Numbered from the stretch's first letter, positions 1 to 10,862 are shown. The stretch is DNA of 64,000 nt from Tetrastigma voinierianum (GCA_016808115.1 JAEQBH010000997.1:1150713-1214712); one strand, 5' to 3'. Made by a program: numbers and translations. Notes: generated from the sequence alone by a model not told the origin.

Positions 1-1106
1 GAGATATGTGGCAGCAACTTGGTTTGAGTCACTGCCTATTGGATCAGTGAACAATTGGGAAGAGTTGGTGGAGGCTTATATGATAAGATTCTTCCCTCCT
101 GCCCTCACTTTTGAAAGGAGAGAGAAAATTATAATGTTCAAGCATGGAGAGGATGAAAGTCTCTACAATGCATAGGAAAGATACAAAAGATTGTTGAAAA
201 GATGCCCCACACATGGAATAGATTTGACCACTCAGATCGATATTTTCTACCATTCTATGAATTATACCTCCAAATGTAAAATTGATGCAACCTGCTGTGG
301 AGCTTTTAAAAGAAAAAGTGCTGAAGAGGTAAAGTAGTTGATTGAAGACCTTGCCAAATGCAATTATAGAGCTTCATCTAAGACTTCAGGGAGTAGCCGC
401 AGACTTAAGGGAAGTGGTATGATAGAGTTGAATTGGATGACTGCCATAAAAGCAAAATTAGATGCATTAATGAGCAAAAGGGGGAACCATGAGATAAGAA
501 TGCACTCAGCAAATGAAGTGGGAACAATTGATGAAAATGAGAAGAGGAATAGTACTGAAGAGGGACTGAACTGAGTCCCTATTAAGTTGAGAGCCGCAGT
601 ATCTCAATCTTGATATAAAGTTCTGATTTTAAGCCCCGGCCTCGACTTGCCCGACTCATCACTCCTGACACTTTCGGGAACCGTGAGAATTTCTCATATG
701 GGAGGAGCACGCGGAGTCGAATGCCTTGAGCGGAAATTTCCAACGACACTATGCTTCACATGGGTTCCAATAACAACAACAAGGAAGTAAGAGAGCAGAA
801 AATCAGGGACAAAGGAGATCTTCTTCCTTTGAAGAACAAATGTTGACTTTCATAAGGGAAAATAAGAGGCTGCTGCACATTCATGAGCCAAAATTTGTTG
901 ATCTAGCAGCATTTCAGGCAAACACATTTGTGTTTCAGGCTAATACTAATGCCTCTCTTAAGAATTTGGAGACCCAAGTAGGGCAGCTGGCCCTAGCAAT
1001 GCAGAATCAATCCAAGGATGCTTTCCCCAGTGACACAAGGAAGAATTTAAAGGACTACATGGTGGTAACTCTAAGAAGTGGAAGAGAGGTAGAAAGCAGA
1101 AAATAA
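1..1106 (+). pseudogene. gag: Element A gag (capsid/nucleocapsid region), broken, 5' truncated by window
   Basis: Frames across 1-360 spell the retrotransposon Gag core: a W-F-x-S-L-P stretch followed by a segment like N-W-E-E-L-V-E-A-Y, then R-F-F-P-P-A-L-T, and a C-P-T-H-G-I motif near 200-225. The stretch at 840-1106 is the Athila Gag C-terminal signature (N-L-E-x-Q-V-G-Q-L-A, then P-S-D-T-R-x-N and V-T-L-R-S-G-R). Between them (about 570-830) the frame is lost. It would have formed the virus-like particle shell. Element B carries the homologous piece on the minus strand at about 40400-41700. Stops and frameshifts are frequent. Confidence 0.8.
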
Positions 1107-1452
1107 GAAGAAAAGAAAAAGATGGAGAAAGTTGAAGGAGAAGAAACTAGAAAAGAAAACAAGTTGGCCGGTTGAGGCAGGCGAAGAGATTGAGAGACGA
1201 GAGGTGCGGGCGAGGCGTGAGTGGAGAGAAAGAATTGAAGAGTAAAGAAGATAAAGCATGTCTACAACCACCCAGCTTTTCCGCTCCTCGGAGACTTTAA
1301 GCTAAAATGGAAGAGCAGTTCTCTAGATTCTTAGATGTCTTCAAGAAGATAGAGATTAACATACCTTTTACAGAGGCATTGACTTAGATGCTCAATTATG
1401 CTAAGTTTTTTAAGGAAATTTTGAGCAAGAATAGAAATTTTGCTGAAAATGG

Positions 1453-1890
1453 GTGGTGAACTTGATAGCTACATGCAGTGTAGTGATCCAGAGGAGCTTA
1501 CCAAAGAAGATGCAAGATCCTGGCAGCTTTACCATTCCCTGCACCATTGGGAATTTTGAGTTCAAGAAAGCTTTGTGTGATTCAAGAGCTAGCATTAAAT
1601 TGATGCCTTTGTCAGTGGTTAAGAGACTCAGTTTGGGGGAGCTTCCTCCTACAGCTATGACTTTGCAAATGGCAGATATGACCATGGCACAGCTAGAATG
1701 AGTCCTTGAAGATGTGCTCATCAAGGTGGGAAAATTCATTTTCCCTGTGGACTTTATAGTCATGAATATGGAAGAAGACACACAAGTTCCCTCTTTGCTT
1801 GGAAGACCTTCCAGAGCCCACTTTGGGCACTACCTTGATAGATGTGAAAAAAGGGAGAACTTACTCTCAGAGTAGGAGAAGAAGTAGTAC
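1453..1890 (+). pseudogene. Element A aspartic protease domain, broken
   Basis: An open stretch at 1453-1701 contains D-P-G-S-F-T-I-P-C-T-I-G followed by A-L-C-D-S-R-A-S-I-K-L-M-P-L, the position of the Athila protease active site, where a D-x-G-A core is expected. The glycine is replaced by arginine, so the active site is probably dead. After a stop at about 1700 the same domain continues in another frame with F-I-F-P-V-D-F-I-V-M and the L-L-G-R-P turn. In family members this protease cuts the Gag-Pol polyprotein. Confidence 0.75.
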
Positions 1891-2457
1891 ATTTCAAGTT
1901 GAACATAATCTTAAAACAGTATGAGTTTGAAAGTTCAGATTATAAGACTGCAGAAACTATAGTTCCTATCAGTCCTGAACTAATTTTTTGTTGTAATTTT
2001 CAGAATTCAATCAATGAAAATGAGATGAATTTCCAATATCTTGATGATCTTGATTGTGAATTTCTACATTCCAATTATGAATTAAAGGAAACGATCTTTA
2101 GTATGAATGAGAACAGTACATAAAAGATATGCAGCAATGAAGAGGAAGAAAAAGAAACATAAACAAGTTCATAAGGGTTAACCTTGAAGGAATTACCCAG
2201 ACAATTAAAGTATGCTTTCCTAAAGCCAGAAAAAACTAAACCTGTTATTATTTCAGTTGCATTGATTGGGCTTGAAGAACAGAATGAGAAAATACAAAGA
2301 AGCAATTGCTTGGTCAATAAAAGATTTGAAAGGAATCAGTCCTTCTATTTGCATGCACAAGATCCTTCTGGAGAATAAGGCAAAGACCTCTATAGAACAT
2401 CAAAGAAGACTGAATCCGGTAATGAAAGAAGTTGTTTGAAAAGAAGTATTGAAGTGA

Positions 2458-3110
2458 TTGAATGCAACCTTCATATATGCAATCTCAGACAACCCTTGGG
2501 TGAGTCCAGTTCATGTGGTTCCCAAGAAGGGTGGATTCACTGTGATAAAAAGTGAGAAGAATGAATTGATTTCTACAAGAATTGTGATAGGATGGAGGGT
2601 GTGTATAGACTACAGAAAACTAAACACTGCTACCAGAAATGATCATTATCCTCTACCTTTCATTGACTAAATCTTTTGCAGACGGAGTTAGCGAGGACAT
2701 CCCCACTATTTTCTTGATGGATATTCTAGTTATAACCAGATTGCCATAATCCCACCCAGTATCGGAAGACACATTTACATGTCCTTATGGCACCTTTTCT
2801 TTCGGAATGATGCCATTTGGATTATGTAATGCTCCTGTCACCTTCCAAAGATGTATGGTGTCTATGTTTTCAAACTTGGTGGAAGAGGCTATGGAAATTT
2901 TCATGGATGACTTCTTAGTATATGGATCTAGTTTTGAGAAATGGTACGGAAAGTTTGGAAGCAATTACTTCAAATGTGTCAAGACAAAATCTGGCTTAAT
3001 TGGGAAAAGATTCCATTTCATGGTAACATAAGGTATTGTCTTAGGACCTGAAATTTCTATAATTTGGATTAGAAGTAGACCGAGAAAAAGTTTCTATCCT
3101 TAAAACCTCT
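2458..3110 (+). pseudogene. pol: Element A reverse transcriptase domain, frameshifted
   Basis: Positions 2458-2670 give W-V-S-P-V-H-V-V-P-K-K-G-G and the R-V-C-I-D-Y-R-K-L-N motif of Ty3/gypsy reverse transcriptase. After a frameshifted stretch, 2807-3031 gives M-P-F-G-L-C-N-A-P-V-T-F-Q-R-C-M and the catalytic block F-M-D-D-F at 2900-2911. The two catalytic aspartates are therefore still present. The F-Q-R-C-M form is typical of the Athila lineage. The domain is split over at least three frames and cannot make a working enzyme. Confidence 0.88.
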
Positions 3111-3239
3111 CATGCCACCCTCTGACAGTCAAAGGGATAAGAAGCTTCTGGGACATCTTTGGTTTTTCTGAGGGTCATAAAGGACTTTTCAAAAATCTCT
3201 AGACCATTATGAAAATTGATTGAAAAAGATGCAAAGTTG

Positions 3240-3720
3240 ATTTTAATGAATTATGCAAAGCTGCATTAGATGAAATTAAATCAGGTGGTTCTGACCCCCG
3301 TCATGGTAACACAGTTGGAGCAAAGGAATTTGAAATTATGTGTGATGCCGGTGGTATTATGCAATGGGGTACATGTTGGAACAAAAGCATGAGAGAAGAT
3401 ATTTAAGGCTATATACTATACCTGACAAAACTTTCAATGAAACCTGAGAACTACTTCTGGCGAAAAATAGATGTTATGATGGTTTTGCTTGTGAAAAATT
3501 CGAGACCTTACAAATTGGAGGTCCGTATTACATAAGCTACACACTTATCATCTTGAAATTAGATATCGATGACAAAGAAAGATGTCAGGCAAGATTGATC
3601 GGATGGGTATTATTACTCTGAGGATTTGATACGGAAATTAAAGGCGAGAAGGAGTGACGATGTGATGGCCGTCCGCTATGCAGATTGAAAAAATCTTGAA
3701 GAAGAAAGAGTGAAATGGCA
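3240..3720 (+). pseudogene. pol: Element A RNase H domain, heavily degraded
   Basis: Between reverse transcriptase and integrase, scattered pieces in shifting frames match the RNase H part of gypsy pol: a L-C-V-M-P-like remnant of the C-D-A-S-D block near 3340, a tract like T-I-P-D-K-T-F-N near 3415-3435, and a segment like R-L-I-G-W-V-L-L-L near 3595-3620. Position and order support the call; the catalytic residues are not intact in any one frame. Confidence 0.55.
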
Positions 3721-3929
3721 AAAACTTACACATTAATGGTACCATTTTTGTTATTAGTCGAACTCTAGTATCGCGATATTGTGATTACCTTTATGGACTT
3801 ATGCCGTATATGTGACCATCGTAAAGAAAGTTGAGAACTTATAGCAGGATTCTATATTTAGGATGATCAGCACTAAAAAGAGGAGCAAATATGACTATCG
3901 GGGAGATGTATTATAGAAACACAACAAGG

Positions 3930-5040
3930 TGAAATCATTGATAAATACCACGCGTCACCATATGGAGGACATTTTGCAAGAGATAGAATAGCTCATAAAA
4001 TTCTTCAATCAGGTTTTTATTGGCCTACTCTATTCAAGGACTATTTTTAATGGGTAAAACATTATGATAAATGTCAAAGAATGGGCAACATAAGCAGAAG
4101 AAATGAGATGCCCCTATAAGGAATCTTGGTGGTTCAAATTTTTGATGTGTGGGGAATAGACTTTATGGTACCTTTTCCATCATCATTTGGAAATCTATAC
4201 ATTCTCCTAGCTGTGGATTATGTATCCAAATGGGTGGAAGCAATAGCTTGTCAATGATGCTATCTGATTGTTGGGTTTTTATACGAAAATATTTTGAGTA
4301 AGTTTGGAGCACCCAGAACAATTATTAGTGATGAGGGAAGCCATTTTTCAAATAAAGTTTTTGCAAAACTCATGAGCAGATATGGAATCAAACATGTAAT
4401 GAGATTGGCTTATCACCCTCAGTCAAATGGGCAAGCAGAAATTTCCAACAGGGAGATAAAGAAAATTATGGAGAAAACAGTGAATACAAGCAAAAAAGAT
4501 TGATCTATAAAGCTAGATGATGCATTGTGAGCTTATAGAACTGCTTACAAAACTCCCATTGGAATGTCCCCATACAGAATTGTATTTGGAAAACATTATC
4601 ATCTCCCTCTATAATTGGAATACAAAGCTATGTGGGCCATCAAGAAACTGAATTGACTTTCAAGCTTCCAAAGAAGAAAGATTACTCCAATTGAACGAGC
4701 TAGAAGAGTTAAGGAATGAAGCTTATAATAATTCCAGAATCTACAAAGATAAGACAAAGAAGTGGCATGATCAGAAGATTCTGAGGAAGGAATTCAAAGA
4801 AGGAGAACAAGTCCTACTATAAAATTCCAGGCTCAGGGATTTGTTTCGAGCCCCGAAGTTAAGATGGAGTAGTCCTTGACGGGTAGTAGCAGAGTACCCT
4901 TTGGCGCGATAACCTTTGGCCCGATTCGGAAGTGGGTTTAAAGTAAATGGTCAGAGATTGAACCATTACCTTGGAAGAAGTGTAAATGAGGATTGATCCA
5001 GATTTGAAGAAATGGGAGAATTTTTCTGAAAATAAAACAT
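3930..5040 (+). pseudogene. pol: Element A integrase (zinc-binding, core and C-terminal parts), broken
   Basis: From about 3930 the frames show the HHCC-type N-terminal domain (Y-H-A-S-P-Y-G-G-H-F, later C-Q-R-M-G-N-I-S-R-R-N-E). The D,D,E core follows: V-W-G-I-D-F near 4150, T-I-I-S-D-E-G-S-H-F in the clean stretch 4294-4503, and S-N-G-Q-A-E-I-S-N-R-E near 4430-4450. The C-terminal part with W-H-D-Q-K-I-L-R-K-E-F is at about 4765-4800. All three catalytic residues are visible but separated by stops. In intact relatives this inserts the cDNA into chromosomes. Its best-preserved counterpart is in element B at 36455-37805. Confidence 0.85.
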
Positions 5041-5335
5041 TATGTAGCAAATATCTAACTAAAGACATTAAAGCGGCGGCTTCTTACGGGATGATCAAAC
5101 GAATATAAATTTTCATAGCTAGCTTGTTTTGGTTAAATTGTGTGTGTTTGAAGTTTAGTTTTAATTTTGTTTGAATTTTTATGTGTTGTTTTTGTTGATT
5201 TATCAGGGACAATGAAGCTAAATGAGAAATGAATTTTATTAGAAAGCACACTCTCTCAAACTAATTATTTAGAAAATGCTACAAGGGGGATTATTTTGAT
5301 TTCCCTAACTTGATCCTTAATGATAATGCATAGTT

Positions 5336-5351
5336 GAAGTTTGGGGGAATA
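5336..5351 (+). other. Polypurine-tract-like sequence between pol and env-like ORF of A
   Basis: The bases GAAGTTTGGGGGAATA closely resemble the true polypurine tract next to B's 3' LTR, which reads AAGTTTGGGGGAATT on the minus strand (10863-10877). Here no LTR follows directly. Instead come a palindrome array and a TATA box, in the order expected at the start of an LTR. Whether it ever primed plus-strand synthesis is unknown. Confidence 0.6.
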
Positions 5352-5588
5352 TAATTTTGTTTAGAACAGAAAATGAATAGTAGCTTTGTTTTGAATACTT
5401 TAAATATCATCCTGTTGAATCATCTTGAGTGAAGAAATGAAATGTGATTGTTCATACTTGAATTGAGGTTCTTTGATGATTAGATGTGTTTTCACAAGTA
5501 TGTTCTAATTGGTATGAATGAATGCACAGTGAATGTTACTTTATTGAAATATGTGAATTGTGAAACTTTAAGAAAAAAAAATTTCATT

Positions 5589-5985
5589 GTCGTGACAGTA
5601 TTACCAAAACACTATTACAACATTGGTTCTTAATGTCGCGACAAAGGCTGGGTTAGTCTTTTAGAAGCAGCAGGAAATTATGTCACGACATAAAAATTTT
5701 ATGTCGCTACATCATTTAACTGGAGAAGCACAAACTATGTCGCAACAATGCTTTTCCTTGTCACAGCGACGTTTAGTTTTGACGAATCTATCTATGTTGC
5801 AACACATTTCTTTGTGCGTTAATTTTTCTGATTCTGCGACAGAGTTGTTTTGATAATATTACAAAAGAGAGAGTTAATGTCATTGACAATATTTCTCATT
5901 GTCATGACATAAATACACTTGAAAATGCAAGTTTATGTTGCTTTAGCATTTTTGCTGTCAATAGGTGACCTAATTTTAATTGATT
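5589..5985 (+). repeat. Array of paired TGTCGCGACA-type palindromes upstream of A env-like ORF
   Basis: Degenerate copies of the palindrome TGTCGCGACA occur in pairs: 5613/5634, 5681/5702 and 5738/5759 (spacing 21 bp each), with a further copy at 5795. Pair starts are 68, 57 and 57 bp apart, the same two spacings seen in the LTR of element B. One copy (5634-5643) is perfect. Farther right (5830-5985) copies become hard to align. Confidence 0.75.
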
Positions 5986-6100
5986 TAAAAAAATATGCTA
6001 CAACATTATTTTCCTATGTAAGCACCTCCCAAAATTAAAAGATTAACCTAGGTTAATTTTATTGTGACATTTAATGATAGTCTACAAACAAATATTGGGC

Positions 6101-6110
6101 CTATAAATAG
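6101..6110 (+). promoter_or_regulatory. TATA box upstream of A env-like ORF
   Basis: CTATAAATAG lies about 165-175 bp before the first ATG codons (6272, 6275) of the env-like reading region and is followed by a C/T- and A-rich leader. Element B has a matching TATA box (35488-35497, minus) at a similar distance from its env-like start, and element F has one too. This supports a separate transcription start for this ORF. Confidence 0.6.
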
Positions 6111-6271
6111 ATCATTTTTGAAACCTAAAAGGCCACTTGCCTCATAAACCATCAACCCACTCAGCCTTATTCACCAAATCTCTTCCCCTCCTTTTGAAAA
6201 CCCTAGATCCCCCAAAGCCCTCTTCGAGCCCGATATACACGTGAATGAACCTTGTTCTAACCTAAACGAAA

Positions 6272-7725
6272 ATGATGGAAGAGTATGCAGGGGGAGGAAG
6301 GCGGATCAGTGACTCGAAGAAACGAGGGTAGGAAGAAAAAATTTGTTTGGGCGGAGCTGACGGCTAGTGGAAGAAACAAAAGAAGAGGGGAGGCGAGGCG
6401 AAGTAAGAAAAGCAAGTGATTGGTCTTAGAAGTGGCCCCTATTTCACACAGAAGGATAAGCTGCGTGAGAGATTTCAAAGGTGAAGGGTTTTGTGAGTAT
6501 GGATCTCCGCTTCCCGAGAAGTCATTAAAAACGAGGACCAGCATCTTTCTATGAGCACAAGGCTCCTAGATTTGTAGATATGGTGAAGGATTTCTATGCG
6601 AATATGGTGGGAATGAAGGACAAGACAGTATATGTTAGAGGAAAATATATATCTTATTGAGAGAAGACGAGATGGAGCGAACCTATAATGCGAGCGAGAG
6701 AAAGAATGGTTCGAGTTCGAGCTGGTGAAGGAACGACTTCAGGAAGATTGTAGACTTGCTAACTGAGAGCAAAGGAAAGTGGAATACCACCAGGAAAAAC
6801 CACATGAGCCCATTGCAAGAGGAGCATTAACTGAACAAGCAAAGGTTTGGTTTTATTTCATTTGTTTAGTTATATTACCGTCAAAGAATTTGAGTATTGT
6901 AAGGGAAAATGAGGCAGTATTGTTGTACGTCATATTGAAATGGTACAAGTTCAGTGTTAGAAAGATCATTGAAAACTCAATCTTAAGTTATTATAGAGGT
7001 GGATACAGGGGACTGGTACCTCATCCAACACTGATCATTAGGCTCTATATCTTGGGTGGTGTAGAAGGGCGGGAGAAGAAGAAACACTTACTAGGACTTC
7101 ACCTCCTAACTTATTTGGAAACACCAGGGGGCCCAGGCAGAGAGCGGTGAAGAAGCTGAAGTTCGAGGAGAGGAAGAAGAGAACATATAAATCAATCATA
7201 TATAGATTGATAGTGCGGCTCGAAGCAAAAGCAGAGACGAAGCAGTTTAGACAGTCTGTCCGCTTTCACCGTATTTGAGACAAGTCCATCGGGAACGTCA
7301 GAAGCTCATAGCCTCAAGGTAGCAATGTTGAATTGATGGAGATGTTAAAGGCTATGAGACAAGAGATGTAGGAGAGGAATGACCCGGTGAAAATCTAGCT
7401 CGGCTCAGCTCGGGGATGAGTACGTGATGCGAGATGAAAGAAGGGATCATAATACGGAGAAAGCACTCAAGGCGAGAGATGAAGAATGGAAGAGTATATG
7501 GGAAACAAGAAGAGAAATGAGTGAAGAACTTCGAGCCCGAGAAGATACCTTCCTCTTGGAGTGACTTAAGAGAACGAGTAAGCCACTTAAGATTATGAAG
7601 GAGAGAGAGGATGCCATGGAGCAGAACTTGTTGTAGAAGGCAAATGCCTTAAAGTACCTGTATAAAGAGCACTAAAAAGCGATAAGGCTCCTCATAGAGA
7701 AAAGGGACAAGGAAATGGAGGGCAC
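6272..7725 (+). pseudogene. Element A env-like ORF (plant transposon-protein domain plus coiled coil), broken and interrupted by B
   Basis: The N-terminal part is basic and full of stops. Near 6560-6640 the frames give F-Y-A-N-M and V-Y-V-R-G-K, and 6779-7150 is an open 123-codon stretch with the run Y-Y-R-G-G-Y-R-G-L-V-P-H-P and I-I-R-L-Y-I-L-G-G-V. These match the 'putative plant transposon protein' domain carried by Athila-type env-like ORFs. From about 7330 the broken frames are rich in E, K, R and Q (M-R-Q-E-M, R-D-E-E-W-K-S-I-W), suggesting a coiled coil. The function of this protein class is not established. Element B is inserted at 7725; the 3' end continues at 45213. Confidence 0.75.
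7721..7725. other. Target-site duplication of element B, left copy (GGCAC)
   Basis: GGCAC precedes B's left end. After B's right end the sequence is GGCAT (45213-45217), followed by CCTAAACTA, which continues A's env-like ORF exactly where the B and A copies agree (compare the minus strand near 13050). One mismatch is attributed to later mutation. Confidence 0.75.
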
Positions 7726-9366
7726 TATTAAGATCGTTATACATATATACAAAAATTAATAACACTATTACCAAAGGACTATTAGCTAATCCCAAACAGT
7801 AAGCGCCAAAAACTTGTTACGAGACAAAGCTAATATGATGCTATTTGTGTATGCCAAATTTACGAATGCTTCTTTACTTTCGAGAACTATTAAGTCCCCG
7901 GCAACGGCACCAAAAACTTGTTGGCTAGATGCTGGTGTAGATGAAAAGAGTAATTAGCTCATTTTTTAAAATGTATTCATTAAAAATTGAGTTAGTCTTG
8001 ATTACTACAAGTGCATAGGTCATACAAGTAATAAAAGTGGATATTTAAAGTGCAGATATCGTTCCCACGAGGAATGATAATCAGACTAGCCTTACTGGCG
8101 CGAGATCATTTACTATTTGAAATCTATTGTTATGATGATGAGGATAGTAAAATTTTAGTCTAGATTGATTCCGCCAATATACATGAAAATAATTTTTAAT
8201 AAAAATGGGTTTGGGAATTTCTTGAGTGAGACCAAGGCCCGAGATATAGATCGATGAGTGGAGTAATCAATTTACCGTCTTATCTGTCATGGCTTCGGCC
8301 TTAAATTAGAAAGCGGGTTTGTCGGATGCATGGTAGTATAGTTTGGATTTCTCTCCCTTAACTATACTTTTCGCGATTAAAGGTTCATATTCATTTTAAA
8401 GAGACACGATTCTAATCAGTTACTTGTAATTTTGTAAACTTCCCTCTTTATAAGATTTAAGTATTTTTCCTTTTCGATGCCATTACCCATATCTTAGTAT
8501 TGGAGAATACTTGCCCCCAACGGGATATTCTTGACCTTCTCGATTTGATTGACACCTCATCCTTCATTTCTGATGAAAATTTCCATCTCTTTGATTAGAT
8601 CCTTACTAACATGGGATTAGAATCAATTCAACAAAAAGAGAAGAAACCTCTAATTGATTAAACTGATACTTCATTCAACTATCCTCAAATTACTAGTAAG
8701 TAAATGATCTATTTGAGTAACCTATCAAAGTTCATTAGTTCCTTAATATTAGTCTACCATACCAACAAAGAACAGCTTTATACTCTCAGGATTGTCCATC
8801 TCTGTGTCACTCAGAGGGCCTCCAAGAAATCAGAGTAAGATGCATGACCTTGCTTGGGTACACGGTACTAGTACTGGGAACAAATAAATTCAAGAACAAT
8901 ACCAATCAAATAAATTCAAGAATTCTAATTAAGGCGTTCTTCCACCTTATGCATAAATATGAATATCATTATTGACCCATTTAAAGAGCTGACTTTTCAA
9001 AAGCGGATTCCTTTCATGCTCGATGACTAACTAATCGGAAAATTCACGAAATCATGAATGAATTGAAATAAATGAACTCCGGAAACCTTCCATCCTCCAT
9101 TTGAACTCAGACATTAATGAGAAAGATTATTTGATAAACAAATTCCAACTCGAAGCTGCACTTTAGTTCAATACCCAAATCCAAAAATCTAAAAGAATAC
9201 CAATTAAAATCTACATTCAAACTCTACTAAAAATAAAATAAAAGAAAAATAAAAGAAAAATATAAGAAAAATAAAAGCAAAATAAAAGAAAAATAAAATA
9301 TACAAGAGTCTTCAACTACCTAGACGTCTTGGAGTTGTGGAAGCTGTGCACAGTGTCCTAGATGCG

Positions 9367-9378
9367 TTTATTTATAGA
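9367..9378 (-). promoter_or_regulatory. TATA box of B 3' LTR
   Basis: The minus strand reads CTATAAATAAAC here, about 75 bp downstream (in LTR direction) of the palindrome array, as expected at a U3/R border. The equivalent site in the 5' LTR (near 43750) is mutated. Confidence 0.6.
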
Positions 9379-9450
9379 CTTCCCAATGTTAGGCCTCACT
9401 TCATTAATTACGTTGTGGATCCCAAAAATTCTGGCCCAAATTGGTCACTC

Positions 9451-10680
9451 TGTCATGACATATAATGTTCTATTGCGACAGAGTTTTAGTCTTTGTCCCT
9501 GGCCTTTGTCGTAACATGTAGTCTTCTATTGTGACCTGTTTTCTGAGCTCTTTCTTGGATTCTGTCGTGACATACTTTGATAATGTCGTGACATAATTTT
9601 TATGTAGTAGTCTTGTTTCTGTCACAGCAATAATGTATTGTGTTGCGACACCAAACCTGTTTGCAACAAGCTTCTTAGGTTCTTCTGCTTCTGGAGTCTA
9701 TAGCGGCATAATATTCCTTGTCACAACAAACATTTTCCTTTTCATTTTGTTAACTCTGTCGCGATAGAATTTTCTCTGTTGCGACAGAATTTCTTTGAGT
9801 CCTTAGCAATTTTTGTCGCGACAGAAAACTCCTTTGTCGCGACAAACTTTTCTTTTCTAATTCCTGTCTCTTGCTGAGCTATGTGTTGCGACATAGAAAT
9901 CTTTGTTGCGACATATATTTCCTTGGCCAATCTAAGTTCTTCTTCAATTTATGTCGTGACCTAATTTTATTATGTCGTGATAGAATTCTCTTATTCCTTA
10001 GCTTTGATTATTGCAACATAAAATTTCTTTGTTGCGACAGAGATTCTGCCTTCAATTCTTCACTATGTCGCAACATGAATTTCTTTGTCGCTACTCCTCT
10101 TGTTTTTCTCTTCAGCTCCTTGTCGCGACAAAGAATTCACCTTCTTCATGTTTTGTTTGTCGCGACAAAAATAATCTTTGTCGCGACAGAGATTCTGTTA
10201 CTCTTAGTTGTGAATTCTAAATGTTATGTCGCGATATAATTTTCTTTGTTGCGACAAAAATTCCTCCTTGAGCTGGCTTGGTTCTGAAAACTTTGTCGCA
10301 AACTAAAAACACTTGTCTTAGTTGACTTGTGTTACATTCTTAGCATTTTTTGTCGCAACAAAATTGTCTTTTGTCGCGACAAAGTTCATATGTCAGTCTT
10401 CAGCTTTTTATGTTGCGACAGAGGAAATATTGTCGTAACACAGCTCCTTTGCTCTCTACCTTGATCATTATTACGACAAAGTTAAGGATTGTCGTGACAG
10501 TTTTCTTCACAATCTTCTTCTATAATGTCACGATAGAAAAACTCTTTGTCACGACATAAATGCTCTTTCAGCCTTGAGTTCTGCCTGAGCTTTTGTTACG
10601 ACATTTAGTTGCTAGCTACAACAAAGTTCTTTTGGCCTGCTTGAAATTATGTCAATACATACAAAAACTATGTTGCGACA
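9451..10680. repeat. Paired-palindrome array in B 3' LTR (TGTCGCGACA family)
   Basis: About 40 copies of a 10-bp palindrome. Six are perfect: 9814, 9835, 10121, 10158, 10179, 10372 (starts). Copies occur in pairs 20-21 bp apart: 9451/9471, 9507/9527, 9563/9584, 9620/9641, 9699/9719, 9757/9777, 9814/9835, 9884/9904, 9952/9973, 10009/10030, 10066/10086, 10101/10121, 10158/10179, 10227/10247, 10294/10314, 10351/10372, 10411/10431, 10469/10490, 10526/10547, 10594/10614, 10650/10671. Of the 20 intervals between pair starts, twelve are 56-58 bp and four are 67-70 bp. Sequence between palindromes is poorly conserved, T-rich. Imperfect copies mostly differ at the two CpGs (TGTTGCGACA, TGTCGTGACA, TGTCGCAACA, TGTCACGACA). 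Confidence 0.9.
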
Positions 10681-10862
10681 AAGACTGTTGCAATTTCCAT
10701 TTTTTTTTTTTTTTTGCTTCTTTTCTACTTGTTTTCTCTCCTTTTTCAATTAACACCTGCAAAACACAAAGTTGGTGAATGTTCCATAATTTAGCATCCA
10801 AATAGAGGGTGAAACTGTGCCAAAAAGATGGATGAAAAAATAGATGAGTTTAAGACTCATCA

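Larger units (their letters stand above)
5041..6271 (+). other. Noncoding gap between pol and env-like ORF of A
   Basis: AT-rich spacer without a coding frame. It holds the polypurine-tract-like site, the palindrome array and the TATA box listed separately, and a leader with an A-A-C-C-C-T-A-G tract near 6200. The stretch just after pol matches the region after B's integrase on the opposite strand (36300-36454), where the motif TTGGGAGGCAACCCAAG is visible in reverse. Confidence 0.7.
1..7725 (+). mobile_element. Element A, left part: Athila-like Ty3/gypsy retrotransposon, decayed
   Basis: Order on the plus strand is gag, protease, reverse transcriptase, RNase H, integrase, a noncoding gap, then an env-like ORF. 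This order, with a large extra ORF after pol, fits the Athila lineage. The 5' LTR lies left of the window. The element stops inside its env-like ORF at 7725, where element B is inserted, and resumes at 45213. Many frameshifts and stops make it non-autonomous. Domain assignment is from motifs recognised by eye; the clade name is likely but was not tested by phylogeny. Confidence 0.85.
7726..10862 (-). repeat. 3' LTR of element B (about 3.1 kb)
   Basis: Homologous in the same orientation to 42111-45212. On the minus strand it begins TGATGAGTCTTAAACTC directly after the polypurine tract. The other end is worn: a TATTAAG replaces the expected TGTTAA. It contains the palindrome array (9451-10680), then a TATA box (9367-9378, minus), then an AT-rich 3' portion. 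Much longer than a typical gypsy LTR, partly because of the array. Confidence 0.88.

Noticed and set aside
9742..10239. Open frames with repeated V-A-T-K or C-R-D-like peptides
   Set aside because: They are translations of the palindrome array, open on both strands because the repeat lacks stops. No start context and no family match.
9451..10680. CRISPR-like array of regularly spaced repeats
   Set aside because: The repeats are 10-bp palindromes in pairs with short degenerate linkers, inside a plant retrotransposon LTR, and there are no cas genes. Spacer and repeat lengths do not fit CRISPR.
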